This document shows positions 19,690-29,766 of a stretch of DNA of 61,234 nt, one piece after another. A program made the position numbers and the translations under genes. The notes beneath the pieces are model-generated. The model did not search any database, had not been told where the DNA came from, and saw only the letters and a list, made by a program, of their open reading frames with translations. Each line of letters begins with the position of its first letter. The first letter of the stretch is position 1. The stretch lies in NCBI GenBank assembly GCA_000482145.1, contig AUXH01000034.1, forward strand, positions 1 through 61,234, given 5' to 3'. Source of the DNA: Strigomonas culicis. Its lineage: Eukaryota > Euglenozoa > Kinetoplastea > Trypanosomatida > Trypanosomatidae.

Positions 19690-20934
19690 TTAAGAATAAA
19701 AGTCGAACTCCTCGTCGCCGGTCTTCTTGATGACGGTGCGGTACGCCTGTTCCATGTCGCGCGGCAGGATGACGTAGCGGTTCTTGCGCACGGCGAGCAT
19801 ACCCGCCTCCTGGCAGATCGCCTGGATGTCCGCGCCGCTGAGCTTCTCGGGGCGCGTCACGTACTCCTCGAGGTCGACCTCCGGCGACAGGTTCATCTTG
19901 GAGGTGCAGACCTGAAAGACGAGGCGCTTCTGGCGCCGGTCGGGGTACGGGAACTCCACCTTGCGGTCTAGGCGACCGGGGCGCAGCAGCGCCGGGTCGA
20001 GCGTGTCGCCGCGGTTCGTCGCCATGATGACCTTCACGTTCGTCGTCTGGTCGAAGCCGTCCATCTGCGTGAGCAGCTCGACCAGCACGCGCTGCACCTC
20101 GCGGTCGGCGCCCGTCTGCGCATCGAAGCGGCGCGTCGCGATCGAGTCCACCTCGTCGATGAAGATGATGCTCGGCGCGTTCTCGCGCGCGAGGCGGAAG
20201 ACATCGCGCACCTTGCGGGGGCCGTCGCCCAGGTACTTTTGCACAAACTCGCTGCCGACGACGCGGATGAACGACGCCTTGGTCTGGTTCGCGACCGCCT
20301 TCACGAGCATCGTCTTGCCGGTGCCGGGCGGCCCGTACAGCAGCACCCCGCGCGGCGGGTCGATGCCGATCTGCTGGTACAGCCCGGCGTGGGTCAGCGG
20401 CAGCTCCACCGCCTCGCGGATCTCCTGCTTCTGCACATCGAGCCCGCCGACATCCGCGTACGTGACGTCCGGCCGGTCGTTGCTGCTCAGCAGCGAGATG
20501 GTCGCGTCCGTCTCCGACGGCAGCAACTGCACGCACGCGTTGCTGCTCTTGTGGAGGCCGACACTCACGTTCGGTTTCAGCAGCTCCTTGTTGATCGTCG
20601 AGAGGATCTTCACGAAGTACTGCGTCCCGCGCAGGCCGCTGACGATGCCGCGGCCGGCGTCGACCGCCTCGACGAAGTTCCCGAGGACGAGCGGCACCGC
20701 CTGGATGCGCTTCACCTCCTCCTTTGCGGCGGTCTCCTCCTTTCGTAGGCGCAGGCTCTCGCTCTTGCAGATCATCGTCTTGAGATCAATCTTCTCGATT
20801 TCCTTCTGGAGACGCTCGTACTCCTCGAAGAGGCTTTTGTGGTAAGCGTCGGTGCCGAGGGCATCGCGGGGCGCGTCGCCCGGCGCCTTCGGCGGGTGGC
20901 TCTTGCTACTGGAGGTGGCGGTGACGGCGGTCAT
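19690..20934 (-). CDS. RPT3: 26S proteasome regulatory ATPase Rpt3 (S6b/PSMC4)
   Basis: This is one of six AAA+ ATPases of the 19S base that unfold substrates and open the 20S gate. Its 414 residues comprise an N-terminal coiled coil (about 30-75), an OB domain (80-150), then the AAA domain. Walker A is GPPGTGKT at 201-208, Walker B is IIFIDEVD at 256-263, the pore loop is KYLGDGP around 233-239, and the sensor/arginine-finger region contains RPGRLDR. It is assigned to Rpt3 rather than another Rpt because the tail AYRTVIKK...FDFYS matches the PSMC4 ending (AYKTVIKK...FYK). The last residue is Ser where human has Lys, so the C-terminal aromatic anchor is kept in slightly altered form. Length is normal for the family. 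Confidence 0.95.
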   Translation of the reverse strand: MTAVTATSSSKSHPPKAPGDAPRDALGTDAYHKSLFEEYERLQKEIEKIDLKTMICKSESLRLRKEETAAKEEVKRIQAVPLVLGNFVEAVDAGRGIVSGLRGTQYFVKILSTINKELLKPNVSVGLHKSSNACVQLLPSETDATISLLSSNDRPDVTYADVGGLDVQKQEIREAVELPLTHAGLYQQIGIDPPRGVLLYGPPGTGKTMLVKAVANQTKASFIRVVGSEFVQKYLGDGPRKVRDVFRLARENAPSIIFIDEVDSIATRRFDAQTGADREVQRVLVELLTQMDGFDQTTNVKVIMATNRGDTLDPALLRPGRLDRKVEFPYPDRRQKRLVFQVCTSKMNLSPEVDLEEYVTRPEKLSGADIQAICQEAGMLAVRKNRYVILPRDMEQAYRTVIKKTGDEEFDFYS

Positions 20935-22376
20935 CGCGGTGAGGCTTTTTATAATGGCAATAGATGGATGGATTCGAACTCGTTGAGGAAGAGAGCTTGA
21001 CGTATGTATATATCTCTACTGATTTCCACTAGTTTTCTATTCTCAAATTAAAAGAAGGAGAGGTGAACAAAAAACGGATAAATAATGGTGACAGTGTGAA
21101 TGCATACGTGTCGAGTGAACGCGCATACACAAAACAACAAGAACAACAACAAAACAAAGCAGGAGATGTATATTAAGTTGAAGTGGCACAAAATAGCTTT
21201 TCTCTAAAGATCCTTATAGAGATGCACATGAAAAAAAAGGTATTATTTTCATATTTTTTTTTTTGAATTCTCTTTAGCGCCGAATTGATGTGTATCATTC
21301 GTTTTTGGATTCGGTTTTGATGTAGAACAGTGAAAAAAAAAAGTATAAAGATAATGGTTTGGAAACAAAGCAAAAGAAACCAAAACAAGGAATAGAGACA
21401 CCATTATTAAAAAAGAAAACAAAATAATAAAGAATGAGGATACACTACCTCAACAAAGGTAATAACATCAAACAAAAAGCAAAACCAAATGAAATCGTAA
21501 TAATAAAACAACATAACAACAACAACGACAACAACGAACATTTATTCAAGCGAAAAACAAACGTTTTTTATTGTGGAAGAGATCATACTCTCTTAGAATT
21601 ACATTTTTTTTTTATCGTTGTTAGTTTTATTCCCTCATGTAGTATATATGTATATATTAGAGAGTGTCTGCGCATTCGAACGAGAGAAGAAAACTTAAAG
21701 ATACACTAAATTAAAAAAAGAGAGAAGAACAGTGAGGAAAGTATTTTCTTTTTAAAGATACAGTAGTAGAGCTCGCTGATCTGAACAGGCTAAAAAAAAA
21801 AAAAGAAAAAAACTGCATGCATTATAAAAACAGGAATAATTATAATATAAGTACTTCCAAAAAAAAAACCAAACAGATCAAAACTATAATCGCTATCGTT
21901 ATTACTCTGATTACTGCTACCCTTCCTTGTCCTTTTATTCAAACGCAGAAGACGTGATTGAAAGAAAAAGCAACAACAACAACAATGTAATATAAAGCAA
22001 GCCACACACACACAAAAAAAAGAAGCGGAAAGCAAAAAAAAAAAAGAAGAGTACCAATGCCACTCTAGCAACCATACGTTGTGTCTGTATACACGTGTCT
22101 CGAGTACTACATAGCACACAGTGGAGTCGGATAACAGCTCCTTCTCCATATACATATACATCCACAAGGACGGTAGAGAGAGAGAGAGACAGGCGGTACG
22201 CTAAGCTATATACAAAAAAAGAAAAAACCGAAATAGAAATCAACATCATTGTGGTTTACATGAGGAACTGAGTTGAATCAAATAAAGGGAGGCAGAAGTG
22301 CTAAAAAGAGAGAGAGAGAAACAAAAGGCACACATGTGTATGAGGATGCCTGCTTTGCGTTTTTTTTTCCTTTTCT
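20935..22376. other. Longest non-coding gap (1.44 kb)
   Basis: The right half of a conventional boundary is visible: a minus-strand pyrimidine tract at about 21051-21070 with AG at 21043-21042 serves Rpt3. The remaining 1.3 kb is AT-rich with many A/T homopolymers and no ORF of coding composition. A less repetitive, mixed-composition patch sits at about 22050-22200 and ends in a (GA)n run at 22173-22190. It fits a long 3' UTR of the 488-aa gene, but a small RNA cannot be excluded by eye. Confidence 0.5.
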
Positions 22377-23843
22377 TCACATAACCACTGCCGGTGTCTG
22401 CTGCTGTGTCTGTGCTTGCCTCTTCTTCGACATGGCAAGGGCCTCCTGGCGCCACAGCCGCAGCTGCTCCGCCTCACTCAGCGGCGTCGCGGCTGCCTTC
22501 GTGCCCTCACTATTATCATCATTAGTGGAAGTATCCTCCTTCTCATTCACATCACTCTCCTTCTTGGTTCCCTCCACCGTGTCATTAACGCTCTTGTGGT
22601 TCGCGCTGTTGCTGTTGCTCTCCGTCGCGCCGATGACCGTCGCGGAGCGCATCATCTTCCTCGGCCCCAGCCCCCCCACCGCCGCCGGCTCCGCGCCGAC
22701 GCGAGTGGAGGCGGCGGCGCTGGCGATCCGGTTGCGGGCAAGGGCGCGCCGGATCTCGACGTCGCCGGTGGACGCGCTCAGCTGCGCGCTGGGGCCGCCC
22801 GCGTCCGCGACCGGCGCGTCGCCCTCGCAGGGTTGGACGAACGAGGTGAGGCCGGCCGGCTTCGCAGCCACCGGGGCGTCGCCGTCGAACAGCCGACCGC
22901 CCGCCGCCGCCGCCGCCGCCGCGCTGGGGTTCCATTTGCGAGCCACCGCGAAGGGCCGCGATCGCGGCGGCGACGACGGGCAGCCGATGGGGTTCGACAC
23001 GCGGCATGGCAACAGACTGGGCAGCAACACGCCGGCCGCGCCCTCCGGGGTGGGGGTGGCGCCGCCGCCGAGGGGCGAGCGCGCGGCGGCCAGCTGCTGC
23101 TGCTGCTGCTGCTGGTGGAGGTGGAACAGGCTGCGAGGCGACAGCACCACCCGCGGGCGCGGCGGCTGCGATGGCGGCGCCGCACGGCTGTCCCCGTCCG
23201 CCTGGGTGTCATTCGTAGCGTGGCTGCTCGTGTTGAGGGGTGAGTTGGGGACGGAGCGGTGAAAGGAGTAGTGCCGCGGCGGCGAGTGCGGCGGGGTGGT
23301 GAGAGGGCTAAGCGACGGGGCACCACCGGCCGCGCCGCGCTTCGCACTCCCCTCGCTGAGCCGCGGCGGGTGCGGGCTGCCCGGCGCCGGCGCGTGCAGC
23401 TCCGCGAGCAGGCGCTGAAAGCAGTCGCGCAGCTCCGTAACGGTGAGCGCCTCACGGTGGAGGAGCCGCTCACGCACGACGGGGTCCTTCACCTTCAGCG
23501 CCTCCGCCGTGATGCGCGGCGGCGGCGCGGCGGCGTCCCCCGGCGGCGGCGTGGCACCCAAGTGGAAGTCGTTCACGGTGGTCGCCTCGGGGTCCGCCTC
23601 CTTTGCCGACTGAAGCTGCTCCGCCTGCTCGATGCACAGCTCATGAAAGGACCGTCGCGTGCGGGGCTCCAGCGGGAGGGCGACCGCGTCTGCGGCGCTG
23701 GTGGTGCTGTAGCCCCCGGAGTTGCTCACCAGCGCGTTGGAGTGGAGACCATGTGCTTTCTCCTCCGCGGGGGTGAGGGCACCGCCGCCGGTGGCTGCCT
23801 GATCGGCGGGAGCGGCATCCTGCTTTTCCGTTGTAACGTCCAT
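22377..23843 (-). CDS. Hypothetical low-complexity protein (488 aa)
   Basis: I do not recognise this protein. It is Ser/Pro/Ala-rich and probably mostly disordered. Two short segments look ordered: residues about 70-85 (RRSFHELCIEQAEQL) and 125-155 (KDPVVRERLLHREALTVTELRDCFQRLLAEL). A glutamine run lies near 245, and the acidic Asn/Thr/Asp-rich C-terminal part contains VTEKQ/NEKED-type charge clusters before LSEAEQLRLWRQEALAMSKKRQ. Many Ser-Pro and Thr-Pro pairs suggest phosphorylation, which is inference. The start is the first ATG downstream of the acceptor at 23924-23923, so the (AAT)n repeat falls in the 5' UTR. Confidence 0.75.
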   Translation of the reverse strand: MDVTTEKQDAAPADQAATGGGALTPAEEKAHGLHSNALVSNSGGYSTTSAADAVALPLEPRTRRSFHELCIEQAEQLQSAKEADPEATTVNDFHLGATPPPGDAAAPPPRITAEALKVKDPVVRERLLHREALTVTELRDCFQRLLAELHAPAPGSPHPPRLSEGSAKRGAAGGAPSLSPLTTPPHSPPRHYSFHRSVPNSPLNTSSHATNDTQADGDSRAAPPSQPPRPRVVLSPRSLFHLHQQQQQQQLAAARSPLGGGATPTPEGAAGVLLPSLLPCRVSNPIGCPSSPPRSRPFAVARKWNPSAAAAAAAGGRLFDGDAPVAAKPAGLTSFVQPCEGDAPVADAGGPSAQLSASTGDVEIRRALARNRIASAAASTRVGAEPAAVGGLGPRKMMRSATVIGATESNSNSANHKSVNDTVEGTKKESDVNEKEDTSTNDDNSEGTKAAATPLSEAEQLRLWRQEALAMSKKRQAQTQQQTPAVVM

Positions 23844-23871
23844 CTGTCTTTCCTTTTATTTATTTATTTAC

Positions 23872-23919
<48 letters not shown>

Positions 23920-24498
23920 ATACTGTGGTTCAATGATTTTTTTTTTCAGGTTTAGGCGTTGAAACGCAAAAATAAAAAAAAAATAAAGAATAAAAAATAA
24001 GGTGTCTCGAAAAGAAGAAGAAATAAAAATAGAATGTAATAGAGTTGGAAACAATGAAGGTATATATGTTCTACGTCAAAAGAACTACTGTATGTAGGAG
24101 TTGAGAGTGTAAGCCACGAGAAGAAGAAAGATAACGTGTCCACATCACAAGCAACAACAATTAAAAGGTGTACAACATTTCCATTCTATATATAGTATAC
24201 TTACTTCAATAAAGGAAAAAAAAGAGTAGTAATTGTATTCAATCCTTTTTTTAGTGATCAATAATAACTTACGTAAGGCTGCAAGGCTTTACATGTACAT
24301 AAAGTTTGCGAGGAATATGATTAGTGAATAACCTATTATTATTATGATCATTGTTTAATGCATACACAACTTGTATACCATGCGAAAAAACAAACGCAGA
24401 TACACAATAGGAAAGCAAAAAACAAAAAAAAACAAAAATAGTAGTGATAGTTAAGTGGTCAACAGTATTATTAGGTTCATATTTTTTTTTCTTTCTTT
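23844..24498 (-). other. Intergenic region: USP 3' UTR and leader of the 488-aa gene
   Basis: It contains the ATT microsatellite, a T-rich tract (minus strand) at about 23960-24000, and the first following AG at 23924-23923. The rest is AT-rich without ORFs. Confidence 0.5.
23872..23918. repeat. (ATT)n microsatellite in the 5' UTR of the 488-aa gene
   Basis: About 15 perfect ATT triplets lie 28 bases upstream of the ATG at 23843. On the sense (minus) strand they read AAT, so they lie between the predicted splice acceptor and the start codon. Confidence 0.9.
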
Positions 24499-27400
24499 TT
24501 AATCTAATGCGTTCGGACCTTGCGCACCTTCATAAAGGTCGTCGTCCACGTCATTGTCCCTGCCCGTATCTGCTTCTTCTGCTTCTTCGTGTGTTGCTTG
24601 CTGCGGATACCCCTGACTGCCCTGCCCGCCCTCCGCCGCGGTGCTGCCGTAGATGGCGTCTCCCGTCCCCGTCGCGGCGGTGACACCCACGTAGCTCGTC
24701 TGGTCGCCGTAGATATTGTCGCTATAGTGCGTGCCGTAGTCTGGACTATAGTAATTGTGACTCGGCGTATTATAATACGTGTAGTCATCTGCGTAGGTAT
24801 CGACCGTGGTGGTCGTGGCGTTGTACGTGGTGTGCACCTCTGTGTTCTGCTGCGGCTGCGGGGGCAGCGATGGCTCGCGCTTGCAGAGCGGCTGCAGCGA
24901 CACTGGCAGGTGCTCGAACAGATATCTGGCATCATCGTAGAAGGTGTTTTCATCCCTACTCGTACTGTTATTGTGATGACTGTTGGGGCTTTCGTCTGAA
25001 GGGGAGGTGGGGGATGAGGCAAACACGTTCGCGTTCTCTTGCAGCGACCCGTCACTGTTCATCTGTTCGTAGAGAAGCAAGTAGCTGGTCTCCATGGAGT
25101 GGTAGCTGCGGCCCCCGTAGGGCGGGAGGTAGCTGGACCCGTAGGGGTCTTCCCCATCCTGATCCTCGCCTCGCCGATGGAGGCCACTGCGGTCGGATTG
25201 GTGGTGACAGAAGATGTTGCGGATGCGGTCCATAGCCGCCGCGCTCGTGTTGCTGTCGTTACACACATACCACTGGTCATAGAAATCAGCGCTGATGACG
25301 ATGGGAGGGTCCTCGGCGCTGCTGTCCGTCGCGGCCTCGCCCCCGTCCGGTGGTGGTGGTGGCCGCTGCGGGTGCTGATGCGCGCGCGTGAAGTTCTCAT
25401 ACAGATGATAGAGTTTGTCGTTGAGCGTCGGAAGGTCATCCTGATGCTCCGTCACACAGCTGTTGTAGTAGCTCGTAAACGCCGTGGTGTAGTTTTCAAT
25501 ATACTCCCTCACGCTGTTTTGGTTCTGCACGGCTTGGGCTCGCTCCTTCTCGGCCGCTGCCTCTGCGGCGGCGGCCGCCTTGGCCTTCCACTGCGACGCC
25601 TCCTCCCCCTCCCTGTCTGTGTCGTCGCTGGCGCCGGCCGCGTCCGCCGCGGCGGCGCGCACGGCCGCGACGGTGCGCGCCGCCGCGACGCGGTGGCGCC
25701 GCCGCACGATGCAGTAATAGTGGCCGCTGTGCGGGGTGCTGCCGCTGTGCACGATGACAGCCTTGATGGTGTACGGGACCAGCCGCGGCGCCGCGTCCAG
25801 CGCGGGCTGGTGGCAGACCGGCAGGAACAGAACCTCGTTCAGCGGCACCTCCTCGAACACCTTGGCGTAGTTGTACAGCCGTTTGTTGTACTCGAAGCGG
25901 TTGAGCTGCAGCGTCAGATAGAAGGGCGTGCGGCTCTCGAAGTGCGGCGCGTTGGGGAGGATCTGGGTGTACAGCCGCGTGTCCGTCTTCTTCGCACACA
26001 CGGTGCAGCTCGTCTGGTTGTCCGCCGTCAGCAGCTCCTGGTTGAAGAAGGGCAGCGTGACGGCCAACAGCAGGGTCTGCAGGTCCACCGTAATCTCGCG
26101 CACGACGATCTCCACCGTTTTGGTCTCCACCTTGGGCGGCACCGGCGGCGGCCCGTCCCCCGCCGCCTCCCCGGCGGTGGCGGCGCGCCGCTCGGACGAC
26201 GTGCGGCTGGGCGAAGACTCGGAGGAAGCGGACTGGGACGGGGCGCTGGTGCAGCTCCGCAGCCGCTGGTTCGTGTCGCTCCCCGCGTCGCTGCTGTCGT
26301 CGCTCGTATCGCCGAAGGGGTTGTGCGAGGCCGCGGCGGCCGCCCGCGGCTGCGCGGACTCCGGCGTGTGGCTGCTGTCGCTGCTGCTGTTGCTGCTGGA
26401 GCCGCGCGGCCCGTAGGTCGTCACCGCGGTGATGGGCCCGGCCGTGGTGTGGCGCACCTGTGCCCCCGCCGCGCCCGAGTGCCAGGGGTCGGCCTGCGTC
26501 TCCGTCGCGCGCACCGCGACGGTCATGACCTTCCGCTTCATCTGCTTCACCTTTTTCATCGGGATGCACAGGTCGAGGAACTCGTTGATGTGCTGCCGGC
26601 GCGTGCCGCAGTCGTCGCAGACCATCGTTGTCTGCGACGTGCCGGCGAACCATTTGGTGACGCTCGTCACGACGGGGTTGGCTGCTGCCTCCGCCTTGTC
26701 CGCCGCGGCCGGCGCGGCGGACACTTCTTTCTTCTCCTCCGTGTCAACGATGTCAAACACCACCTTGTGGTACTCCGACGCGTCCTGTTGCGTACGGGTG
26801 TGGAAAGGGTACGGCAGCGCGTCCATGAAGTAGGATGGGTCGATTGCGGCCGCCGGGTACGAGGCACTGCTCCAGCTACCGCCGCCGCTGCCGTGCGCGT
26901 AGCTGCTCTTATTCGTTGTCGTCGTGCCGTAGCCGCTGTTGATGTACGCGCCACCGCTGGTGGCGGCCGCGCCGTCGCCTTCGCTGTCGTCGCCGTCCTC
27001 GTCCTCCACCACTCCCGTCACCGCATCCTGGAAGTGTTCATAGAGCTGCACGTACATCTGCGCGAAGAGCACGGCCAGACAGACCTTCGCCTTCCGCGGG
27101 TCGTAGGCATCGAGGTCATCGTCCGCGGCGCCGTAGTAGTAGCGGCTGCGGCGGTACTTGCCGTAGGTGTCGCGTGGCTGCAGCAGCTCAGACAGCACCT
27201 TCACCGCCACCTCCACGTTGCCCTGCACAACCGCATCCGCCGCGGCAGCCTCCGTGCGTTCGCGGCTGAAGAAGGTGCTGTGGATGAGCTCCTTCGCGAA
27301 GCCGTCCGCCGCAAACACTAACTGCGTTGTGCTGTTGAGAAAGCACGAGTTGCCGACGTTGGAAAGACCAATGTAGCCGAAGTTGAACTGGATCACCTCT

Positions 27401-29232
27401 TCGAGGGTCCGCGGCCGCCACTTCTTGGTCCTCACCGCCAGCTTCAGCGTGTGCGGGACGATCACGTGGCTGCCGCTGTTGATGATGCTGTCCTGCGGTT
27501 CCTCCCACGCCACCTCCTGCGACGCGCCACCGTTTGCTTCCAGACCGTAGCGCGCGGCGGTGGTGGCCACGACGGCGGCGCCCATCGCCGCCGTGCTGCG
27601 AATGTCACCCACGAGCGCCGGGTCCGTCGTCGTGCCGGTGGAATGGATGGATGTGTTCTGCGTCGGCGCGTCGCCGCCCGCGCTCGCGACCGTCACCAGC
27701 GGCGGCGGCGCCGGCGCGGCGGCCACCGCCTTCGTCGCGGGCGAGGCCTCCATGTGCACGCTGCGGATGTACGTCGCCGTGTTGTACTCCGTCTGCGCAT
27801 TGCGGGCGGCCTCGGTCAGCACCCAGCCACGCAAGGAGTAGTACCTTGTCACGTACGCGTTCTTCTCGTTTGCGTACAGAAACACACAGTTGTCGAGGAG
27901 CACCTCGACTTTGTAGTTGTCGGTGAAGCCGTCAAAGTCGTCCATCTTACCTGCGGCCTCCAGAAAGCTGAGAAGCGAAATCTTCAGCACGGGGAACAGC
28001 TTAAGGTAGACGGAAAGGACCTTAATCACCAAGAGGTCCAGCCGACTCGTGTGATCCGTCCGGTCGTCGTTCTCAAACAGCAGTTCGAGAAAGTGAATGA
28101 AGTTCGATGAGCCGCCCTCGTTCACGGCGCGGGTCCAGCGGAGCGTGCTCTGCCCCAGCAGCTTCATCTGGTTCAGCAGCCGCACAAACTTCAGCTGTGC
28201 GTAGCGGTTGAGCGTCCGCCGGTTCCCGTCCGCCGGCTTGAACAGCGACTGGAAGAGCTTCACGGTGTAAGTGTCGGGGTCACCAGTGCCGTCCTCCGGC
28301 GCGGCGTCACGGCAGAAGAAGCTCAGCACGGACAGCACAGAGAACAAGTTGAGGAGCAGCTGCAGCTCCTGGTACAGCGGACGCTCACACTCAGGGCACG
28401 CGCTGCCGCTCACCTCCGGTGCCCCTTCCACCGCGTCCGCGCTATCGTTCAACTTGGTGATCATCTTGCGGGCCAGGTAGTGTAAGAGGTGGCACAGATA
28501 GCCGATTGTAATCGGCTGCGGCTGCGGCCCGCCGTCGGCCGCCGCGGACGGCGACGCGTGCACACCCTGAAGGAAGCGCAGCAGAAGCGCATTGAAGAGG
28601 TTAGAGTCCGCCCGCGCACTTATATTGTAGAGCAGCAGCACCAGCAGCGGCTCGTCCGCGGCGTCGACCGCCGTGCGCGGCGGCGGGGCGTCGGCCACGA
28701 AGTGCACGCTCCGCTTTCTGCCCTTCAGCGGCGCGTCCCCTTCCGGCTCCTCCATCCACCGCCGCAGGCGCGCGCAGCTGCTCAGCGGGCGGCTCGCGCC
28801 GGAGAAGGTCACGAAGTCACGACCGGCCGCCGCGTAGCTGCAGAGCTGTACTCCCTTCAGCAGCGCCACGCCCAACTGCGCCACATTCACACTCGCCACA
28901 GGAGTGCCCGTGTCACTGGCGGCATCCTGCAGATCGCTGTCGGCGGCGGCGGTCGGCAGCCTGCCGGTGAGGCCCCACTGCTGCAGCCGCAGCAGTCGCA
29001 TCACCATGTACTGCATCATGTCCTGCCGGTCCGCAAGGTAAAACGGTGCGGGGTGCGGCCCGTCTTGATTCCGCCGGGCCTGGCGCGCGCGCTGGCGCTG
29101 TTGGTGCTGTTCGTTCGAGAGCGGCGGCCCGCGGCGCTGATCCAGAAGGCCCAAATCCATCGCCATGGTGAGCACCACACTGTTCTGCACGTTGGTCGGC
29201 AGAGAGGCGGACGGTGCCCCTCCACGCCCCAT
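24499..29232 (-). CDS. Ubiquitin carboxyl-terminal hydrolase (USP, peptidase C19) with large N-terminal domain
   Basis: This cysteine deubiquitinase has 1577 residues. Residues 1-615 form a helical, leucine-rich region of the sort seen in large USPs. The Cys box is GLSNVGNSCFLNS with nucleophile C630. The His box is HSGSTPHSGHYYC with H1171, and WYVCNDSNTSA follows near residue 1315 as the third box. Two CxxC pairs (VCDDCG near 870; CTVC near 1075) form the zinc-ribbon finger. The catalytic domain is stretched to over 500 residues between Cys and His boxes by Ser/Ala-rich inserts, and another insert separates the His box from the WY motif. The last 200 residues are Tyr/Thr/Ser-rich and probably disordered. 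Which human USP it matches cannot be decided by eye. Confidence 0.9.
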   Translation of the reverse strand: MGRGGAPSASLPTNVQNSVVLTMAMDLGLLDQRRGPPLSNEQHQQRQRARQARRNQDGPHPAPFYLADRQDMMQYMVMRLLRLQQWGLTGRLPTAAADSDLQDAASDTGTPVASVNVAQLGVALLKGVQLCSYAAAGRDFVTFSGASRPLSSCARLRRWMEEPEGDAPLKGRKRSVHFVADAPPPRTAVDAADEPLLVLLLYNISARADSNLFNALLLRFLQGVHASPSAAADGGPQPQPITIGYLCHLLHYLARKMITKLNDSADAVEGAPEVSGSACPECERPLYQELQLLLNLFSVLSVLSFFCRDAAPEDGTGDPDTYTVKLFQSLFKPADGNRRTLNRYAQLKFVRLLNQMKLLGQSTLRWTRAVNEGGSSNFIHFLELLFENDDRTDHTSRLDLLVIKVLSVYLKLFPVLKISLLSFLEAAGKMDDFDGFTDNYKVEVLLDNCVFLYANEKNAYVTRYYSLRGWVLTEAARNAQTEYNTATYIRSVHMEASPATKAVAAAPAPPPLVTVASAGGDAPTQNTSIHSTGTTTDPALVGDIRSTAAMGAAVVATTAARYGLEANGGASQEVAWEEPQDSIINSGSHVIVPHTLKLAVRTKKWRPRTLEEVIQFNFGYIGLSNVGNSCFLNSTTQLVFAADGFAKELIHSTFFSRERTEAAAADAVVQGNVEVAVKVLSELLQPRDTYGKYRRSRYYYGAADDDLDAYDPRKAKVCLAVLFAQMYVQLYEHFQDAVTGVVEDEDGDDSEGDGAAATSGGAYINSGYGTTTTNKSSYAHGSGGGSWSSASYPAAAIDPSYFMDALPYPFHTRTQQDASEYHKVVFDIVDTEEKKEVSAAPAAADKAEAAANPVVTSVTKWFAGTSQTTMVCDDCGTRRQHINEFLDLCIPMKKVKQMKRKVMTVAVRATETQADPWHSGAAGAQVRHTTAGPITAVTTYGPRGSSSNSSSDSSHTPESAQPRAAAAASHNPFGDTSDDSSDAGSDTNQRLRSCTSAPSQSASSESSPSRTSSERRAATAGEAAGDGPPPVPPKVETKTVEIVVREITVDLQTLLLAVTLPFFNQELLTADNQTSCTVCAKKTDTRLYTQILPNAPHFESRTPFYLTLQLNRFEYNKRLYNYAKVFEEVPLNEVLFLPVCHQPALDAAPRLVPYTIKAVIVHSGSTPHSGHYYCIVRRRHRVAAARTVAAVRAAAADAAGASDDTDREGEEASQWKAKAAAAAEAAAEKERAQAVQNQNSVREYIENYTTAFTSYYNSCVTEHQDDLPTLNDKLYHLYENFTRAHQHPQRPPPPPDGGEAATDSSAEDPPIVISADFYDQWYVCNDSNTSAAAMDRIRNIFCHHQSDRSGLHRRGEDQDGEDPYGSSYLPPYGGRSYHSMETSYLLLYEQMNSDGSLQENANVFASSPTSPSDESPNSHHNNSTSRDENTFYDDARYLFEHLPVSLQPLCKREPSLPPQPQQNTEVHTTYNATTTTVDTYADDYTYYNTPSHNYYSPDYGTHYSDNIYGDQTSYVGVTAATGTGDAIYGSTAAEGGQGSQGYPQQATHEEAEEADTGRDNDVDDDLYEGAQGPNALD

Positions 29233-29766
29233 GCTGCAGCTTTACGTATGGTGTAGAAGGAAGGGGTACGTAAACACTCTCACACACACGCACAGGTCAG
29301 TAAGACTAATAATCTGAAGAAAAGAACGCACGTACAGGAGTGAAAGTCGACGGTGACAGGTAATAATAATATAATATAATAAAAAAGATATCGATGAATT
29401 AACAAGAAAGAAACAACAAGTAACGAAAGCGACCCTCTTAAGGTCGCTGAAACACTTATTGCCTTTTATTCTTCGTTTACTTTCGCATGCAAATAATAAT
29501 AAGAGATACAACACAAAAGAGAAGATTGGAAGAATAATAAAGAGTCAATCATAAAAAAAAAAGAGTCACACCATTCATTTACCTTTCTTCATAAAATGTG
29601 AACACTTAAAAGGTTCTGCTATTCCAGTTCTTTCTTAAAAAAAAAAAATGTACATGTATACGGTTTTATATACCCACGCAAATAAGAAAAAGCAAACAAC
29701 AACTTTCTGTACTTCTACTGCGACAGAACGCGCTTCTCGTACGGACACCAGTGTGCCACCGTCATA
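29233..29766 (-). other. Intergenic region: 3' UTR of the frame-broken gene and USP leader
   Basis: A short minus-strand pyrimidine tract (29327-29316) ends in AG at 29315-29314, the probable USP acceptor, about 80 bases upstream of the start. The rest is AT-rich. Confidence 0.55.
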
